In this document: one piece after another, positions 27,687-37,318 of the stretch
Numbering within the stretch: the stretch's first letter is position 1
How the letters are laid out: each line of letters begins with the position of its first letter
Source: an uncultured Persicobacter sp.
GTDB taxonomy: Bacteria; Bacteroidota; Bacteroidia; Cytophagales; Cyclobacteriaceae
Reading direction: 5' to 3'
NCBI GenBank assembly: GCA_947498325.1
Contig: CANMKE010000006.1
Span: 62,001 to 126,000, forward strand
Length of the DNA stretch: 64,000 nt
Made by a program: the position numbers and the translations under genes
The notes under the pieces: generated by a model
Database searches by the model: none
The model's input: the letters and a program-made list of their open reading frames with translations, nothing else
Told to the model about the DNA's origin: nothing

Positions 27687-29441
27687 ATGAGAAAATACCT
27701 TAACACATTGACCTTATGCTTGTCGCTGCTGATCGGATTGATGGCCGCATGTACAAGTAACTTTGACGATATCAATAAAAACGAATATGTTTTCAAAGAC
27801 ACCGAAGTGGAGTTTCTGCTGCCAGGTGTGATGAAAAGTACCCTCGACCTGGTTGGGGGAGAGATGAACACCTACATGTTTCTGCCATATGCGCATTATG
27901 CTGGCGGACAGCAAGGGGTGATGCCAGAATTCTTCTACGAGCAGGTTTGGACCGATGGCTGGTGGAGGCGATGGTATGTTCAGGTGATGAAAAACCTGGA
28001 TGAAATCGAACGAATTCATAACGTGGACAATAAATACGCTAACCGTATTGCCATTGCAAGAATCTGGAAAAATTATGCTTATTCAGTAATGGTTTCCACT
28101 TACGGAATGGTACCTTTTGAAGAGGCGCTCAATGCACCGGACGATATTAAAGATGGGATTTTCAACAAGTTCGATAATGAGGAATTGATCTATGAGACCA
28201 TCCTCACCGACCTGAAAGCTCAAAGTGATTCACTGACGATCAACATCGATAAGGATGTCTTTAAAAATGACCCTATTTACAGTGGAAGCAATGATAACTG
28301 GATCCGTTTTGCCAACAGCTTAAGACTGAAAATCGCCATGCGAGTTTCTGATGCTTTTCCTGAGCTTGCCGCAACGCATGTGAATGAAATCATGAACAAT
28401 GATTTGCCAATGATTGAGGACAATATGCAAAATGCTGTACTCGATTTTGGGACCATCGAAGAAAACTGGTCATTTATCTATTCCAACGCGGTCAATAGAA
28501 ACAACCTCTTCCTGTGGCCAAAAATGAACCACCAGTTCATGGTTTACCTCAAATCTTTTAAGGATCCCCGTACTTCGGTATTCGCTGATCCTGCCAAAAA
28601 GCCTTTTGAGTTTGTAGATACTTTATTCTCTCAGGCGACCAATGCAGAGGTGGCGGTTCGTTATAAAGTGCCATATGTAGGCTGGCCATTGGCGAGAAAT
28701 TACGTGTTGCCTGACTGGGATCTGGATCCTAACCTGAATCCCTTACAATCTACTGAAAGAGACAATTTTGCTGATTTCAATGAGGATTACCTCAAGCAGG
28801 ATATGGCTTTCCCAATTGTTACTGCCGCACAGGTAAGTTTCTTGAAGGCTGAGGCAGTTGTTCGCGGCTGGGGTGCTGGGCAGTCGGCACAGGAAAATTA
28901 CCTTAATGGTATCGCACATTCTTTTGCTCAACATGGCATCCCAAGTTTAGCCTTTGATGAATATATCGAGCAGGATGGTGTTAAGTGGGGAACGGTCAGT
29001 GAAGGTGACCTGAACTTTTGTGGAATTGTTAGCTCTTCGGTAACTGAAGACCCACTCGAAAAGATCATTACCCAGAGATGGATCGCAGATTTTAACCAAG
29101 GTCATGATGGCTGGTGTCTGCAAAAAAGAACCCGCAAGATGATCATGAGCCCACACTTGTTGCCATCCCGTAATTTGGCATTGCGTTACCTGGATTTCCC
29201 AGAGCGTGTAGTTTACGGGGCTGATGAGCGTAATCTTAATACCAAAGGCTACAATGGCATGCTTGAGGTTCAAGGTGGCGACGATATGACCACCCCAATT
29301 AAAATCAGTAAGTCGAAAGATCACCTGCCAGCGTGGGAAAAATACCCTGCAAAATGGTCATGGGATTTTGTACACGCTTATTATGGTGAGAATGTCGAAG
29401 ACCTCGATAAGGCTGGGGTTGCATATGAGATAATTAAATAA
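27687..29441 (+). CDS. SusD/RagB-type surface glycan-binding lipoprotein
   Basis: This 584-residue lipoprotein (MRKYLNTLTLCLSLLIGLMA, then ACTSNFDD) forms the lid of the SusC pore and captures oligosaccharides on the cell surface. The N-terminal NFDDINKNEYVF and the TPR-like helices (YVQVMKNLDEIERI, IARIWKNYAYSVMVSTYG) are typical of the SusD-like group. The C-terminal half includes the usual AQVSFLKAEAVVRGWG segment. It lies 8 bases after SusC, and the next gene begins directly at its stop, so the operon is tightly coupled. Trp-rich patches (TDGWWRRWY) could contact sugar rings. Confidence 0.95.
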   Translation: MRKYLNTLTLCLSLLIGLMAACTSNFDDINKNEYVFKDTEVEFLLPGVMKSTLDLVGGEMNTYMFLPYAHYAGGQQGVMPEFFYEQVWTDGWWRRWYVQVMKNLDEIERIHNVDNKYANRIAIARIWKNYAYSVMVSTYGMVPFEEALNAPDDIKDGIFNKFDNEELIYETILTDLKAQSDSLTINIDKDVFKNDPIYSGSNDNWIRFANSLRLKIAMRVSDAFPELAATHVNEIMNNDLPMIEDNMQNAVLDFGTIEENWSFIYSNAVNRNNLFLWPKMNHQFMVYLKSFKDPRTSVFADPAKKPFEFVDTLFSQATNAEVAVRYKVPYVGWPLARNYVLPDWDLDPNLNPLQSTERDNFADFNEDYLKQDMAFPIVTAAQVSFLKAEAVVRGWGAGQSAQENYLNGIAHSFAQHGIPSLAFDEYIEQDGVKWGTVSEGDLNFCGIVSSSVTEDPLEKIITQRWIADFNQGHDGWCLQKRTRKMIMSPHLLPSRNLALRYLDFPERVVYGADERNLNTKGYNGMLEVQGGDDMTTPIKISKSKDHLPAWEKYPAKWSWDFVHAYYGENVEDLDKAGVAYEIIK

Positions 29442-30530
29442 ATGCTGAGCGAGATGAAAAATATTAATTATATATTATTGTTGGCGGTATCAGCGATGCT
29501 GTGGTCATGTAATAATGATGTCCCAACAGCTGACGACCACTTTTTGAATTATGAAATTCCTGATGTGGCTCCAGAGTTTGATTATACCGTAGGTGCCCAT
29601 TATGGTGGTTTTACCTGGAACTCGAGAATGAAGGAAGTGCCCGTTTTAGGCAATTATACCTTCAACGATCCGGCAGTTTATGAACAGCATGTAAAATGGG
29701 CAAAGCAGGGCGGCATTGATTTCTTTATCATGAATTTGCGCTCGGCTTATGTACCCAATCAGTTTACGCAGGACAGTACCTACCTTGCAGGATTGCAAGA
29801 AGTGGAGAATGCTGCTGAACTTAATTTTGCACTCGCATATAATTATGCTGCCATGGGCTTGAGCAACGAAAACCGTATTGAAAACTCCGTAGCTGGTGTA
29901 GATGCCATGGTGGAGGATTTCAAAAAAATGACGGTATTCTTTGATAAAGAAAACTATCAGAAGGTAGGCAACAAGTTTGTGGTTTATATCCGTCAGGCGC
30001 AGGATTTACATGCTCATGACAATCAGGCAGTTTTTGCCAAAATCCGGGAGGAAATGGCCAATTACGGAGAAGGTTATGAACTGTATCTGATTGCTGAACA
30101 ATGGCAATGGACGCCTCCTATGCGTTATGCCTTCCGCTTCAAAAATGGGGTGGACGCGGTGTCGCATGTTTCCTATGCTTTGGTGGACCAGGCTTCTTAT
30201 GACCGATACGTGATGTTCCACCAATATACCGATCAGGCTTTGGTGTATTCAAGAGATGTCCTTTCGGAAAATGACTTGGACTATGTCCCTCAATTTTCAC
30301 CCTCCTTTACGGGCAAAATTTTAAATTCTGCAGCAAAAACTTATGACTGGCCGAAGGATGAACAATGGTTCATTACCAATTGTAACATCGCCAAAAGAAG
30401 TGCTTCGGCAACGAGAATGGTGATTTTGGACAGCTTTAACAACTGGAGCCTCGATAAGCAGGTAGAGCCAGCCCAAAGCTATGGTGATGACTACCTGAAG
30501 ATCCTCAGAAGTCAATTTAAAGTGAACTAA
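29442..30530 (+). CDS. GH99-fold lipoprotein lacking the catalytic Glu pair
   Basis: This protein has 362 residues from the ATG adjoining the SusD stop. The in-frame ATG at 29454 gives the better lipoprotein signal MKNINYILLLAVSAMLWSCN and is preferred. The fold is that of the GH99/GH71-like TIM barrel: VGAHYGGFTWNSRMKEVPVL, then YTFNDPAVYEQHVKWAKQG and GIDFFIMNL, with long central barrel strands. In active GH99 enzymes the motif NEWHEG carries two Glu three residues apart. Here it reads FNNWSLDKQVEP, with Asn330 and Leu333 at those places (numbered from 29454). It is therefore probably non-catalytic and, being third after SusCD, may be a surface glycan-binding protein. The family is fairly sure; the binding role is inference. 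Confidence 0.8.
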   Translation: MLSEMKNINYILLLAVSAMLWSCNNDVPTADDHFLNYEIPDVAPEFDYTVGAHYGGFTWNSRMKEVPVLGNYTFNDPAVYEQHVKWAKQGGIDFFIMNLRSAYVPNQFTQDSTYLAGLQEVENAAELNFALAYNYAAMGLSNENRIENSVAGVDAMVEDFKKMTVFFDKENYQKVGNKFVVYIRQAQDLHAHDNQAVFAKIREEMANYGEGYELYLIAEQWQWTPPMRYAFRFKNGVDAVSHVSYALVDQASYDRYVMFHQYTDQALVYSRDVLSENDLDYVPQFSPSFTGKILNSAAKTYDWPKDEQWFITNCNIAKRSASATRMVILDSFNNWSLDKQVEPAQSYGDDYLKILRSQFKVN

Positions 30531-30540
30531 ACCTACAGTG

Positions 30541-32064
30541 ATGAGAAAGATTTTTTTATTTTTTATAGGGCTCATCGCCTTTTCTGCCTGTCAGAAGGTA
30601 GAAGAAGAAAACCTGGTATTCAGGGAGTCCATTCAAAACCCCAACGGTACTTTGAATGTCCGTGGGGTAGCTGACTACAGCGAATTTATCAGCTTGGTGA
30701 GCACACAAAACCCGCTATATGACCAGGCAGTACTGATGGGTGAAAATTCGATCAGTTTGCAGGGAAAAGAGGTCGGTAATGCGGTAGCTTCTCTTTTTGA
30801 GGCGACCATCCCGCTGCTCGATGTGTTGGTAACACCTGCAAATGCAACTTTTCAATATAATGATGACAGCACGCAGCTTACACTAAATTATCGATTGGTG
30901 ATGATGTCGCAGCCGGAAGATGAAACGCAGGAGTCTGTAATGGAAACCAATTTCATCAGCCAGGTCATTACCCTTAGCGATTCATTGGTAGAGCACCGTT
31001 ATGCTTCCAGTACCAATGCAGATCAGCAAGGTCAGGAGTTTATGATGATTAGCAGAACACCTAACAATGTGTCAGGAGAAATTAAGCTGTTTTTCAGTGA
31101 AAATGCGACAGAAGAGTTGCCCGATTTGAGCACTAAATACACCCGGAATGCAGACGGATGGACGGTAGCGGTGAGTACAGATGGCAAGACCGAAATCAGC
31201 AACACATTCATAGAAGATCAAAATGGGAATGCGCTTGGAGGAGAGGTTATGCAATCTGAGGAGGAGTCTTTGAAGTTCACTTCTACTTATGATAAGGCCA
31301 TACAGGGCGGAGCATACATGGATGGCAATGGGGTAACCACTGACTGGAAGAGTAACCTGGTACCGTTCCATTTGTTGGAGGTATTTGGAGAAATGAAGGC
31401 GGTAAAATTAACCATTGATCAGACTTCGGCAGGGGCAACGTTTGGCAACAATATTGTTCCGATGATTCAGATTTACAATGGGTATTTACCTTATTTCACA
31501 CCAACCGATGAAGTGGTGGTAACCTTCAAAGAGGTGGAAGGATACAAAGCAGTGTCCAATGCTTTTGAGGTCAGTAACACGAAAGTTGTCTATGATATCA
31601 TCCTTCAGGATGACCGTACTGTTCACCGTGTTTATCAGGAAAATGATGACGAAGTAATGGTGCTGTTTCTTGATGCCTATGAACTCAATGCCACCAAGGA
31701 AGGGGTGATTAAGGAGCCTACTGCTGAAGGCGAACTGAATCACCGTCACGATTATTTCCATTTACTGACATTGACCATCAGTGGGGAAGAGCAGTCGATG
31801 GAAGTATTGAAGCCTTTACCAATTGCCGAGGGACAAGATGGTCCTGATGACATCCGTCGACAGGAATTTATCTTTACGCTCAATGGCGATATGGGAAATA
31901 TCCAACGTCACACTAACGTTACAGCCTTCCCTGTTGGGGAAGATAAGGGCGGGCCTTATCATGTTCGATATATTGCTGATTGGACTGATGCAGGAATGCA
32001 TGGCGTTTATACTTTGAACTCTCCCTGGTGGAATAACCCCATCGAAGAAAACGTTTCCTGGTAA
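30541..32064 (+). CDS. Uncharacterised lipoprotein, last gene of SusCD operon
   Basis: This protein has 507 residues from the ATG at 30541; a GTG just before it is less likely. The lipoprotein signal is MRKIFLFFIGLIAFSACQKV, Cys17. No family is recognised. The chain is beta-rich with long Thr/Val stretches, and the C-terminal 70 residues (DGPDDIRRQEFIFTLNGDMG to NPIEENVSW) form a distinctive aromatic-rich end. It follows the GH99-fold gene by 10 bases and is ended by a terminator, so it belongs to the SusCD operon. SusE/SusF-like surface binding is plausible from position, but no sequence support was found. Confidence 0.8.
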   Translation: MRKIFLFFIGLIAFSACQKVEEENLVFRESIQNPNGTLNVRGVADYSEFISLVSTQNPLYDQAVLMGENSISLQGKEVGNAVASLFEATIPLLDVLVTPANATFQYNDDSTQLTLNYRLVMMSQPEDETQESVMETNFISQVITLSDSLVEHRYASSTNADQQGQEFMMISRTPNNVSGEIKLFFSENATEELPDLSTKYTRNADGWTVAVSTDGKTEISNTFIEDQNGNALGGEVMQSEEESLKFTSTYDKAIQGGAYMDGNGVTTDWKSNLVPFHLLEVFGEMKAVKLTIDQTSAGATFGNNIVPMIQIYNGYLPYFTPTDEVVVTFKEVEGYKAVSNAFEVSNTKVVYDIILQDDRTVHRVYQENDDEVMVLFLDAYELNATKEGVIKEPTAEGELNHRHDYFHLLTLTISGEEQSMEVLKPLPIAEGQDGPDDIRRQEFIFTLNGDMGNIQRHTNVTAFPVGEDKGGPYHVRYIADWTDAGMHGVYTLNSPWWNNPIEENVSW

Positions 32065-32086
32065 AATATAATTTGGTTAATTTCAA

Positions 32087-32122
32087 AAGAGAGGGTGTGA
32101 AAGCGCCCTCTCTTAAATTTTT
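32087..32122 (+). terminator. Terminator of the SusCD operon
   Basis: AAGAGAGGG / CCCTCTCTT (32087-32095 / 32106-32114), a 10-base loop and AAATTTTT sit only 5 bases before the next start codon (32127). The downstream propeller gene must therefore use leaky read-through or a start within this leader. Confidence 0.75.
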
Positions 32123-32126
32123 AGCG

Positions 32127-34796
32127 ATGAGCAGACAATTCATTTTTCTTTTTTTCTTTTTCCTTATTGTAAATCAGTCTTTTGCTGATAATAAAGACCA
32201 CTTTATTAAAAGTGGAGACCCTGAGTTGGATGCGGTGCGCCAAGAGGTGGTGCAGGCGCCGACCGATCGGGGAAATTTTAAATTTCGGGCGATCAAGATG
32301 AAATTGTGGGCGGCCATGCTGCAACAACAGGGCGTACCTTTGCCGGAATATGTGGCGGTGGATAATGCGCTGAATAAGGTTACCCGATGGAATAATTTAA
32401 GGTTTGGCGGGGAGCCTCAGCAGTTCAGTGCCTCGCAGGTTGCGGAGCTGAGTGATATCATTGGTCGTGGATATCAGGTATTGGAAAAATACCAAAAGCA
32501 GGCTTCTACTCAACCGTCCTTGGCTTTCACTTCTTCACAACAGCCGATTGATGCTGCTACCCAAAAAGAGATTCCATGGACTTCTTATAAGGGCAATAAA
32601 AACCTGAGTGGATACACCGGTGCCAATGGCCCAACCAAAGGAGAAATGGCCTGGAAATTCCCTGTCGGACTGGCTTGGGAAGTGCAGCCACAGATTGAAG
32701 GTGATAGAGTGTATTTGTCGTCGCCGGGCGTGCGAACCAATATGTTTTGTGTCGATCTGAAAACAGGTGAGGAGCACTGGAAAACACAGCAAATTATTGA
32801 GATCATGGGCGATCAGCTCTACCATGCTCCTAATAATCAGAGTACGCCAGTAGTGTTGAAAGATAAAGTGTTGTTCAGGGAGTTGGGTGCAAGAGGGAAT
32901 TCTGGCCCAACGAAGGAAATTGTGGTGGTCGATAAAATCACAGGTAAAATTGAGCGTGAAATCTTGGCCGGGCATGTAGATTATCGTGCAGGAAATGCGC
33001 CTTTTGATGCTGATGAGGACATGGTGGTTTATACCTTCGGGATTCAGGATATTCATGATACGCCACCGAAAACTCAGGCGGCCAATCGCGTGATCGGGAA
33101 AAATATCAAAACTGGAAAAGTGATGTGGGATTATATGGTCGGCTATACTTTCGCCGAACCTGTATTGCATCAAAAAAGAGTCTATGTCGGAACGCAGGAC
33201 GGCTATATGTATTCCTGGGATGCGACCAAAAGACAATTCTACCGTCCAAAACCTCAGTGGCAGTTCCGTGCCGGCGGGCCGATCAACAAACAACCATTGG
33301 TGTTGAATGATCGCCTGATTTTTGGTGCGAATGACGGCAAAGTTTATTGTTTGAATAATAAGACAGGTGAGTTGATCTGGTCTTTTGAGGCAAAGGAAAA
33401 ACAGGCACATGCCTTCAGTCATTTTACCACACCATTTGTTTCGGATAACAAAGTATTTATCGGTGCAGCTAATGGACATTTGTATGGTTTGGACTTGGAA
33501 AGCGGAAAAGAAATCATGGATTTCAAAGCCGATGATTGGATCAAGTCCGCACCGGTAGCCAAAGGAAATCAAGTGTTCTTTGCTACTTTGAAAGGAACCC
33601 TTTATGGAGTAGAAATCAAGAAAGGAAAAGTAAAAACCTTATTTGAAAAGCATATTGCTCACCATCCGATTTTGGCGGATTTAGCCATAAAGGATGATAT
33701 TATTTTGGTCAACGATACCGACCTCTATGCGCACGCGATTTCCACCAAAGGAAAGACGCTTTGGAAGAAGAGTTTGATTGAATCTTTTGAGAAGGATGGT
33801 AATCGTATTTTAACCGATCAGATTGCGGGTGGAGCCTATTATCAGTCTAAACCTACCGCTTCGAATAATACCATTTATTTCGGAACGCCGATGCGCTTTG
33901 TTTATGCTGTCGATAGCGAAACAGGTAAAGAAAAATGGAAGTTCGAACTGGGGGCCTCCATCTCCGGTGCGCCGACCATCTATAAAGATAAAATCTATGT
34001 CGGACAGCAAGGAGGAGAGGATGAATTCTATTGTCTCGATGCTAAAACTGGAGATCTGATCTGGTCGCAGAAAGTGGACTGGGTGTGGGGATCGGCGACG
34101 GTTTCCGATGGTATGGTTTATGTGCCGGGTATCGACGGTTATGCCTGGGCTTTGGATGCCAATAACGGACAGATCGTCTGGCGCCAGCCATTCAGCAAGT
34201 CGGTTTGTAGTGAGCCTGCCGTGGATGATGAGCGGGTATATTTCGGCTGTTGGGATGATTACCTGAAGGCTTTCGATAAAAAGACTGGTGAGATCATCTG
34301 GCAATTCAATGGTGCTGGTACCGACTCCGGTGTGGCGATTGTCAAGGATGGAAAAATCTTTGTCAAGAATAAATGTATCGATGCCAAAACCGGCGAGTTG
34401 CTTTGGGAATTCAAGGATGGCAACAACATTTTTAATATTACGCCTGCAGTCCATGATGGCAAGGTCTATATGTCTTGTTGGCATGGTTTGGGGCTTGGCG
34501 GTGTTTGTGTGGAGGCTGTGGTTTATTGCATTGATATTGATAGCGGAAATTTACTCTGGACACAGAATGGCGCAGGCTTGAGCAGTCCGGTGATCGGTGG
34601 GGAAGGCGACGTTTATTTCCCAAGCATTGCCGATCCCTATTTTTATTGTGTGGATGCGAATGGAAATGGCGATGGTACGACCAAAGTGAAGTGGATGTAT
34701 CAGATGGGCAACAAGGTGGAGGAATCAACGCCCGCACTTTACAAGGGAAAAGCCTATGTGATGTCGTCAGATGGTTATATCCATGCGATTCAATAA
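32127..34796 (+). CDS. Secreted PQQ-like beta-propeller paralogue 1
   Basis: This protein has 889 residues from the ATG at 32127. That start is preferred because it gives a signal peptide ending NQSFADN; an upstream ATG at 32073 lies before the terminator. The helical N-terminal domain (about residues 25-130) has the paralogue signature SGDPELDAVRQEV...PTDRGNF...MKLWAAMLQQQG. It is followed by many PQQ_2-type blades. Invariant family motifs present are GHVDYRAG, TDQIAGGAYYQSKP, GGEDEFYCLDAK, WVWGSATVSDG, KSVCSEP and FGCWDDYLKAF. It is the first of five such genes in 20 kb and is followed after 57 bases by GH92. No cofactor ligands of true quinoprotein dehydrogenases are seen. Function is unknown. 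The close packing with glycosidases suggests glycan binding or cleavage. Confidence 0.85.
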   Translation: MSRQFIFLFFFFLIVNQSFADNKDHFIKSGDPELDAVRQEVVQAPTDRGNFKFRAIKMKLWAAMLQQQGVPLPEYVAVDNALNKVTRWNNLRFGGEPQQFSASQVAELSDIIGRGYQVLEKYQKQASTQPSLAFTSSQQPIDAATQKEIPWTSYKGNKNLSGYTGANGPTKGEMAWKFPVGLAWEVQPQIEGDRVYLSSPGVRTNMFCVDLKTGEEHWKTQQIIEIMGDQLYHAPNNQSTPVVLKDKVLFRELGARGNSGPTKEIVVVDKITGKIEREILAGHVDYRAGNAPFDADEDMVVYTFGIQDIHDTPPKTQAANRVIGKNIKTGKVMWDYMVGYTFAEPVLHQKRVYVGTQDGYMYSWDATKRQFYRPKPQWQFRAGGPINKQPLVLNDRLIFGANDGKVYCLNNKTGELIWSFEAKEKQAHAFSHFTTPFVSDNKVFIGAANGHLYGLDLESGKEIMDFKADDWIKSAPVAKGNQVFFATLKGTLYGVEIKKGKVKTLFEKHIAHHPILADLAIKDDIILVNDTDLYAHAISTKGKTLWKKSLIESFEKDGNRILTDQIAGGAYYQSKPTASNNTIYFGTPMRFVYAVDSETGKEKWKFELGASISGAPTIYKDKIYVGQQGGEDEFYCLDAKTGDLIWSQKVDWVWGSATVSDGMVYVPGIDGYAWALDANNGQIVWRQPFSKSVCSEPAVDDERVYFGCWDDYLKAFDKKTGEIIWQFNGAGTDSGVAIVKDGKIFVKNKCIDAKTGELLWEFKDGNNIFNITPAVHDGKVYMSCWHGLGLGGVCVEAVVYCIDIDSGNLLWTQNGAGLSSPVIGGEGDVYFPSIADPYFYCVDANGNGDGTTKVKWMYQMGNKVEESTPALYKGKAYVMSSDGYIHAIQ

Positions 34797-34810
34797 TATT
34801 TCTTTAATAC

Positions 34811-34836
34811 TGGTCGTAGGCTTCTGTCTACGACCA
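34811..34836. repeat. TGGTCGTAG hairpin
   Basis: TGGTCGTAG / CTACGACCA with an 8-base loop lies between propeller 1 and GH92. The family recurs at 15921, 41376 and 56704. Confidence 0.7.
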
Positions 34837-34853
34837 ACCCTAATTTCAAACCT

Positions 34854-37163
34854 ATGAAGCCATTTTTTTATTTTACTATTTTAGTCGCCTTTTTGAATAC
34901 TTCCTGTCGGCAGGCTGAAGTGAAGGAATCCACCACTGAAACCACGCAATTTACCCACTATGTAAATCCATTTATTGGGACAGGCGGCCATGGCCACACT
35001 TTTCCTGGTGCTACGCTTCCTCATGGAATGGTACAATTAAGCCCCGATACCAAAACCAACGGTTGGGATGCCTGCGGAGGTTATCATTTTGACGATCATT
35101 CGATTATCGGTTTCAGTCATACCCACCTGAGTGGTACAGGAATTGCCGATTACGGTGATGTCCTTTTCATGCCGATTGTCGGTGAAAAACCATTGGTTCG
35201 AGGCGAAGATAATGATCCGGACAAAGGCTACCGTTCTCGTTTCAGTCACGATCAAGAGTCCTCAAAACCGGGCTATTATAGCGTTCAGCTGTTAGATGAT
35301 CAGATTCATGCTGAACTGACGACTACGCTCAGAACAGGTTTTCATCGTTACACTTATCCAAAAGGAGCTACCCCAAAATTGATCATCGACCTAACACATG
35401 TGTTACAGGAGAGATTTAATAAAAATCAGGTGAATGAATTTAAGGTAGTCAATAAAAATACTTTACAAGGAAAGAAAAATACCAAAGGTTGGGCCAAAGA
35501 TCAAACCATCTATTTCTATGCTGAGTTCAACCAGGATTTTGATATTCAATTTTTCAAAGATACCGTAGCGGTTGAGGCTAAAGAAGAATTAACGGCCAAG
35601 CGCGCAAAAGCTATCTTGACTTTCAAGAATTCAGACCAACCATTGTTGGCAAAAGTAGGTATTTCAGCAGTTGATTTTGAGGGAGCCAAGAACAATCTGA
35701 TGACTGAAAATGCTCAGTGGGATTTTGATCAAGTAGTGGCTTCGGCAGAAAGAACTTGGAATGATGCCCTTGCTGTGATTGAGGTGGAAGATGAACAATT
35801 GGAGCAGAAGAAAATCCTTTACACTTCCTTGTATCATACGCTTATTCATCCGAACGTTTTCTCTGATGTGGATGGTCGATATTTGAAAATGGACAAGACA
35901 ATCGGGCAGTTGGAAGAAGGAGAAAAGATGCACACGGTATTCTCTCTTTGGGATACTTTCCGGGCGTATCATCCTTTACAGACCATTATTGCACCTGAAG
36001 AGAACGAACAGTATATCCGAAACCTTTTGAGCAAATACCAAGAGGGAGGCATCTTGCCTAAGTGGGAATTGGCAGCAAACTACACCGGAACGATGATCGG
36101 GGCACATGCGATATCAGTCATCACAGATGCCTATGCCAAGGGCCACCGTAACTTTGATGTTGAATTGGCAATGGAAGCCATGAAGCGCTCATCGATGTAC
36201 GATTCATCTAATATTTTGGCACCGAACAAAAGGGTACTCAATAAGATGATGGCTCCAGGAAAATATTATAATGAAACTCTGGGCTATATTCCTGGCGACA
36301 AAGATATTGAATCAGTAGCCAAAGCAATGGAGTTTGCTTACAATGACTGGGCGTTAGGTGCGTTCGCCAAGAGCATAGGACAAAAAGAAGATGCGCAGTA
36401 TTTTACTGATCGTTCCAAGCACTACAAAAAGTACTTTGACGCCTCGACCGGTTTCATGCGAGGAAAGATGAGCGATGGCAGTTGGAGAACGCCTTTTGAC
36501 CCACAGGCATCGAAGCATAGAAAGGATGATTATTGTGAAGGAAATGCTTGGCAGTGGACTTGGTTCGTGCCGCATGATGTAGCAGGTTTGACAGCATTGA
36601 TGGGCGGTCAGGAGAAAGCGATTACCAAGTTGGATCAATTCTTTTCGATGAGTTCAGAGATTACTGGAGGACACCGTTCCAATGATATTTCCGGAATGAT
36701 CGGTCAGTATGCGCATGGTAACGAACCGGGTCATCATACCACATTCTTCTATAATTATTTGGGTCAGCCTTACAAAACACAGGCTTTGGTGGATTCGGTG
36801 ATGTATCATTATTACTTCAATGATCCAAATGGCGTTGCCGGAAATGAGGACTGTGGGCAGATGTCTGCTTGGTTCATTTTGAATGCTTCAGGTATTTATC
36901 AGTTCTGTCCTGGGGAAACCACTTACACTATCGGGCGTCCGATTTTCAAGAACTTCAAGTACAATTTACCTAATGGTAAAGCCTTCGAAGTGAAGACGGT
37001 AAACAATAGCCAAACCAATAAATATGTTCAGAAAGTAAGTCTGAACGGTAAAGAGTTATTGACACCATTTATCGATTACCAAGACATCGCCAAAGGTGGT
37101 TTGTTGGAATTCGAAATGGGGGATCAGCCGAATAAAGAATGGGGCAAGAGCCAACAAATTTAA
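34854..37163 (+). CDS. GH92 exo-alpha-mannosidase (second copy, lipoprotein)
   Basis: This 769-residue GH92 enzyme has a lipoprotein signal (MKPFFYFTILVAFLNTSCRQ, Cys18), unlike the soluble first copy. Family signatures are NPFIGTGGHGHTFPGATLPH, GWDACGGYHF, GFSHTHLSGTGI, the acid region YCEGNAWQW, HGNEPGHH and GNEDCGQMSAWF. It differs throughout from the copy at 15989, so this is an old paralogue with possibly a different linkage preference. The lipid anchor would place it at the outer membrane near SusCD, whereas the other copy is probably periplasmic. Both are neighbours of a beta-propeller gene. Removal of alpha-linked mannose is the expected reaction. Confidence 0.94.
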   Translation: MKPFFYFTILVAFLNTSCRQAEVKESTTETTQFTHYVNPFIGTGGHGHTFPGATLPHGMVQLSPDTKTNGWDACGGYHFDDHSIIGFSHTHLSGTGIADYGDVLFMPIVGEKPLVRGEDNDPDKGYRSRFSHDQESSKPGYYSVQLLDDQIHAELTTTLRTGFHRYTYPKGATPKLIIDLTHVLQERFNKNQVNEFKVVNKNTLQGKKNTKGWAKDQTIYFYAEFNQDFDIQFFKDTVAVEAKEELTAKRAKAILTFKNSDQPLLAKVGISAVDFEGAKNNLMTENAQWDFDQVVASAERTWNDALAVIEVEDEQLEQKKILYTSLYHTLIHPNVFSDVDGRYLKMDKTIGQLEEGEKMHTVFSLWDTFRAYHPLQTIIAPEENEQYIRNLLSKYQEGGILPKWELAANYTGTMIGAHAISVITDAYAKGHRNFDVELAMEAMKRSSMYDSSNILAPNKRVLNKMMAPGKYYNETLGYIPGDKDIESVAKAMEFAYNDWALGAFAKSIGQKEDAQYFTDRSKHYKKYFDASTGFMRGKMSDGSWRTPFDPQASKHRKDDYCEGNAWQWTWFVPHDVAGLTALMGGQEKAITKLDQFFSMSSEITGGHRSNDISGMIGQYAHGNEPGHHTTFFYNYLGQPYKTQALVDSVMYHYYFNDPNGVAGNEDCGQMSAWFILNASGIYQFCPGETTYTIGRPIFKNFKYNLPNGKAFEVKTVNNSQTNKYVQKVSLNGKELLTPFIDYQDIAKGGLLEFEMGDQPNKEWGKSQQI

Positions 37164-37218
37164 ATTCTATGTAGGGTCAGGCCTATGTGCCTGACCTTAT
37201 GTCCAATTTTTTGTTTTC

Positions 37219-37247
37219 CCTATCGCGAGACTCTGTCTCGTGATAGG
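37219..37247. repeat. CTATCGCGAGA palindrome, copy 2
   Basis: CCTATCGCGAGAC / GTCTCGTGATAGG hairpin in the 155-base gap after GH92. Confidence 0.75.
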
Positions 37248-37262
37248 AATTTGAAACAAGGC

Positions 37263-37289
37263 CTATCACGAGAGGGACTCTCGCGATAG
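37263..37289. repeat. CTATCGCGAGA palindrome, copy 3
   Basis: CTATCACGAGAG / CTCTCGCGATAG lies 15 bases after copy 2 in inverted orientation, so the two hairpins can also pair with one another. It ends 29 bases before the propeller 2 start. Confidence 0.75.
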
Positions 37290-37318
37290 ATCAAATACCA
37301 ACATCAACCAAAACCAAC

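Noticed and set aside
35389-35404. TAACACATGTGTTA palindrome in the second GH92 gene
   Set aside because: Perfect palindrome, but inside coding sequence and with CATG in place of ACGT at the centre; no reason to treat it as an operator.
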